64,000 nt of DNA, from the NCBI GenBank assembly GCA_026004735.1, contig BPJS01000001.1, forward strand, positions 2,170,001 through 2,234,000, read 5' to 3'. The DNA comes from Isosphaeraceae bacterium. GTDB lineage: Bacteria > Planctomycetota > Planctomycetia > Isosphaerales > Isosphaeraceae. The translations under genes were made by a program, and so were the position numbers. The notes below the pieces were generated by a model, which was given only the letters and a program-made list of their open reading frames with translations, was not told where the DNA came from and did not search any database. Shown piece by piece: positions 61,414 to 64,000 of the stretch (the first letter of the stretch is position 1; each line of letters begins with the position of its first letter).

Positions 61414-63003
61414 TCAGATCGACGCCGATCGCCGAAATACCCGGACTCGCATCCCCAAGGCCTGGCCCAACGCGATCATCTCTCCCAGGATATCGCCATA
61501 GGCCACGGCAATATGGTTCGACATATAGTGTGCCATGATCGTTTCGGGGCCGACGCCGAGGTCGGCCGCCATAAACGGCCATTGCCGGGTGGTGCCGCGC
61601 CACCACGCCTCGCGAACCTCGTCGGGCAACTCCACCGACTCGCCACGCCCCACATCGAGCACCAGTTGACCGCCCCGGTCCAGCCACGCCCGCGACCAGG
61701 TGATCTCGCCCGGCAGACTCACCCCCGCAAACGTCCCACCGGCCACCGGAAAATAGCCGGCCGGCTGGCGGTAGCTGTGGGTTCCCTTGAGCGTCGTCGG
61801 GTCATGGTTGAACGCATAAGCCGAACAACTTCCCGAATTCAACAAGACCCATAGCCAGCGGCCCTGATATTCGGCCCCCCACCGCACGTCGTGGAACATC
61901 ACCGCCGCCGGCAGACCCCGCGCCTCCAGCACCCGCTTCATCAACTCCATCGGGATGAGATTCCCCTGATCCGCCTCGGTACTCGCGATCCGCACTCGGC
62001 CATCCCCCTCCGGCCGCGCATGCGAATTCAACAACCCCTCGCCGAAATCCGACGGCGGCGCCATCGGCAACAACCCCAACTGATACTGCCAGCCCACACA
62101 ATCCGCCCGAAACTCGTCAAGCAAGTCCAACACCGCCAGGTAATACCTCAACTGCGCGCGGGTCGAATCCTCCGTAAAATCCAACGCATCCTTGGCCCTC
62201 CAGTGAAAAACCACCCCCCGGTCCCGCACAAACCGAAACGCATCCTCAACCCGCGCTTCCGACACCCCCTTGGCCCGCTCGACCAGCCACGCCTGATCCA
62301 CCTTGTGTTCACTAAACCCAACCCGGTAGAGAACCCTCGGCCCGAAGTATCCGTTGATCATCCCCATCGACGTATCGCCCAACATCAGCGCCAGCACACG
62401 CCGATCCCGAATCGAGCGAGCCACCCGTTCGGCAAGCTCCACAGACTCCGCCGAAACCTCCCCGACCCCGTGAATCTCCGAATCGTCATAGTCAATCCGC
62501 CCAGTCGTGCACCACTGATCCAGCCGATCCAGCAACTGGCGGTCAGCTGACCAGTCCTCGGCTCGCGTCCAGATCCGCGAGGCAGGCCGTCCGACCGACT
62601 CCAGCGACGCTGCCGTATTGAGCAACGCCACCAGCCCCGGCCACGTCCCATCGAAGTTCGACGCCAGCAGCACCGGGTTGTTCTTCCCCACCACCCCATC
62701 CACCGTATGGGGCGCATAGGCCCAGTGGACAAAGACGCCGATCATCGGGTCGTCGATCGGGCCGAGCCGTTCGATCGCCTCATGCGGCCGCGTCAGAAAT
62801 CCCTCGACCAGGTAGGGCGATCGACCGAGCGCCTTGAGCGCCGCCATGAGCTGCCGTGTCGCCTCCCTCGCCTTGGGCAGCGCCCACTGGTTGGGCACAT
62901 CACGATAGTCACCCGGCCAGAACAGCGCCACTCGGTGATTGGTCTTCGGTCGCGACCGCACGGCCCCTTCTTGGCCTCGTGAACCTTCGGTCATTCGCGC
63001 CAT
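61414..63003 (-). CDS. L-fucose/L-arabinose isomerase-like protein
   Basis: 529 residues from the ATG at 63003; ATG 62994 is the alternative. The N-terminal Rossmann-like part (HRVALFWPGDYRD; IGVFVHWAYAPHTVDGV; LLASNFDGTWPGLVALLN) and the middle SMGMINGYFGP and CVGWQYQLGLLP segments resemble FucI/AraA-type isomerases. The C-terminal ~120 residues match the fucose isomerase end domain (GTHSYRQPAGYFP; GGTFAGVSLPGEITWSR). A Mn-dependent ketose/aldose isomerase is the likely function; planctomycetes degrade fucose-rich polymers. Divergent from the reductase-like gene at 63141. Confidence 0.8.
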   Translation of the reverse strand: MARMTEGSRGQEGAVRSRPKTNHRVALFWPGDYRDVPNQWALPKAREATRQLMAALKALGRSPYLVEGFLTRPHEAIERLGPIDDPMIGVFVHWAYAPHTVDGVVGKNNPVLLASNFDGTWPGLVALLNTAASLESVGRPASRIWTRAEDWSADRQLLDRLDQWCTTGRIDYDDSEIHGVGEVSAESVELAERVARSIRDRRVLALMLGDTSMGMINGYFGPRVLYRVGFSEHKVDQAWLVERAKGVSEARVEDAFRFVRDRGVVFHWRAKDALDFTEDSTRAQLRYYLAVLDLLDEFRADCVGWQYQLGLLPMAPPSDFGEGLLNSHARPEGDGRVRIASTEADQGNLIPMELMKRVLEARGLPAAVMFHDVRWGAEYQGRWLWVLLNSGSCSAYAFNHDPTTLKGTHSYRQPAGYFPVAGGTFAGVSLPGEITWSRAWLDRGGQLVLDVGRGESVELPDEVREAWWRGTTRQWPFMAADLGVGPETIMAHYMSNHIAVAYGDILGEMIALGQALGMRVRVFRRSASI

Positions 63004-63140
63004 CTCTTCCCCCTGGCTCTCTGGATTTTGGGGTTCGCTTGCAGCGACAACGCGCCTCGTGCCGATCTTTTAAGGATTGCCGTTCTACTCGAAATCCACC
63101 TCTCGCACCAATCGGCCTCCGCCGAAGGGATCCGCCAGCG

Positions 63141-64000
63141 ATGTACGCCTTGATCGTTCTGGGCGACTCCCCTTCCGCCGTCGCCCTGAGCTGCGCCGCC
63201 GCCGCCCAAGGTCAGCCGGTCGCCCTGGTCCCTCGCCCTGAATGGGGAACTTCGCGACTTATCAATCGCGACCTCGCTCGCGACGTCCTCCGCGACGCGC
63301 TCCGGGGCCTGCCCGGCCATCTACTGGGCACCCCTGACGTCGCCCTTAGCGCCTTGAAGTCCGAGCTGGCTCGCCGCCAGCAACTGCTCGCCTCCTCAGC
63401 CCTCGCCGCCGGTGTCACGGTCGTCCCGGGTCTGCCCCAGCGAACCGCCTTCAACACCGTCACCGTCGACCACCGTCCGCTGCCGGCGCAACGCATCGTC
63501 CTTGCCCTCGCGGGGCTGGCCGTCCCAACGACCCAGCTCCCTCATCCGAACCTCGCGACTCAGTTCGACACCGAGACCTTCTGGCACGTCCGATCGCTGC
63601 CCCGATCCATCCTGGTCGCCGGCTCCGGCGAAGCCTGGGAGTACGCCCAAATCCTGGCTCGGATCGGTCTCAAGGTCAGCCTGATCACCGCCGATGCATC
63701 CCCCGGCGGAGACCCGATTCTGAAACCGCTCGTCGCGTCGTTGCTGCGCCAAGGGGTCCGCGTTCTTTTCGGCTCACCCGATCAGGTCGAGCGGCGGGGC
63801 GATCGGTGGATCTTCAGGAGTCGCGAGCCAGCCCCGACCACCGTCGAAGCCGAAGCCCTCCTCCGAACCCAGCCCGCCGCCTCCGCCCTCACGGCCTTAG
63901 GGCTTGATCGAATCGCTACACCTCAGCTTCTTGATCCAGGCCGCAGCTCCAGCCGACCCGTCGCGCTGGTTCCCGGCCGGCTCTGGGCCTTAGGCCCGTC
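63141..64000 (+). CDS. Pyridine nucleotide-disulfide oxidoreductase-like protein, 3' end outside the window
   Basis: The ATG at 63141 opens a frame that continues past base 64000 (286 residues visible). The layout is that of dihydrolipoamide dehydrogenase/SthA-type flavoproteins: an N-terminal Rossmann strand-helix (YALIVLGDSPSAVALSCAAAAQG), a linker, then the NAD domain with G161-S-G-E-A-W-E. But the first glycine motif is GDSPSA instead of GxGxxG, and the C-x4-C redox pair expected near residue 40 is absent (Leu-Ile-Asn-Arg there). It therefore looks like a member that lost FAD/disulfide chemistry or evolved a new one. The frame has no internal stop. Confidence 0.65.
   Translation, partial: MYALIVLGDSPSAVALSCAAAAQGQPVALVPRPEWGTSRLINRDLARDVLRDALRGLPGHLLGTPDVALSALKSELARRQQLLASSALAAGVTVVPGLPQRTAFNTVTVDHRPLPAQRIVLALAGLAVPTTQLPHPNLATQFDTETFWHVRSLPRSILVAGSGEAWEYAQILARIGLKVSLITADASPGGDPILKPLVASLLRQGVRVLFGSPDQVERRGDRWIFRSREPAPTTVEAEALLRTQPAASALTALGLDRIATPQLLDPGRSSSRPVALVPGRLWALGP

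Noticed and set aside
1..64000. CRISPR arrays, tRNA, rRNA, IS elements or prophage genes
   Set aside because: No regularly spaced direct repeats, no tRNA-like T-arm/anticodon sets in intergenic regions, no transposase or integrase motif and no terminal inverted repeats were found by reading.

Overview
The window reads as a high-GC planctomycete chromosome, most like the Isosphaeraceae/Gemmataceae side of the phylum. Supporting signs are a PEP-CTERM tail, Tat-exported Gfo/Idh and TIM-barrel sugar enzymes, a squalene-hopene cyclase/HpnH/HpnG block, many secreted proteins of unknown function, frequent GTG/TTG starts and dense 4-bp ATGA gene overlaps. This placement is inferred from gene content and style; no rRNA or tRNA gene was found to confirm it. 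No IS element, prophage or CRISPR array was seen.

Layout. 1-342: the end of a PEP-CTERM protein, then a gene-poor stretch to about 1.26 kb. 1.27-3.35 kb: a Tat-exported Gfo/Idh oxidoreductase and a small secreted protein. 3.3-7.4 kb (minus): a TetR-regulated ABC exporter (regulator, permease, ATPase, HlyD adaptor) with a palindromic operator candidate. 7.5-12.1 kb (plus): HolA, a beta-propeller/di-haem cytochrome, a CDF metal transporter and a solitary small BON-like protein. 12.2-18.0 kb: a transglutaminase-like protein followed by shc-hpnH-hpnG, which would make hopenes and extend them to ribosylhopane. 18.0-21.2 kb: a membrane protein, two sugar isomerase/epimerase-like TIM barrels and a small secreted protein. 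21.3-28.9 kb (plus): a translationally coupled cell-surface glycan/glycolipid cluster (four glycosyltransferases, a CDP-alcohol phosphotransferase, a methyltransferase, a polysaccharide deacetylase-like protein and a tiny membrane protein). 28.9-34 kb: an isomerase, FolD, a MATE exporter, an MBL hydrolase and two STAS proteins. 34.2-40.2 kb: a TPR protein, a large secreted unknown, a HAD phosphatase, GpsA and a DUF1802-like protein. 40.2-43.7 kb: a rhomboid protease that overlaps a convergent PHP gene, an LpxH-like phosphoesterase and a WalJ-like hydrolase. 43.9-46.7 kb: nucleoside salvage (upp, pyrimidine phosphorylase, purine phosphorylase). 46.7-53.9 kb (minus): glycolate oxidase glcD/E/F with a histidine kinase and an unknown gene inserted. 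54.4-56.8 kb: a Tat-exported phosphatase-like protein and a membrane protein. 56.9-59.9 kb (minus): an asparagine-synthase-like protein and a protein resembling isonitrile synthases. 60.6-61.4 kb: an RRM RNA-binding protein with its own promoter and terminator, and a 59-residue zinc-ribbon-like protein. 61.4-64 kb: a fucose-isomerase-like protein and a flavoprotein-reductase-like gene cut by the window edge that has lost its key motifs.

Most promising for new biology: the PvcA-like plus asparagine-synthase-like pair (56.9-59.9 kb), the sensor kinase embedded in the glycolate oxidase operon, the glycan cluster with its fused nucleotidyltransferase-like/CDP-alcohol phosphotransferase protein, and the degenerate reductase at the right edge. 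Starts were chosen from Shine-Dalgarno spacing, gene overlap and family N-termini; alternatives are given where the choice is open.
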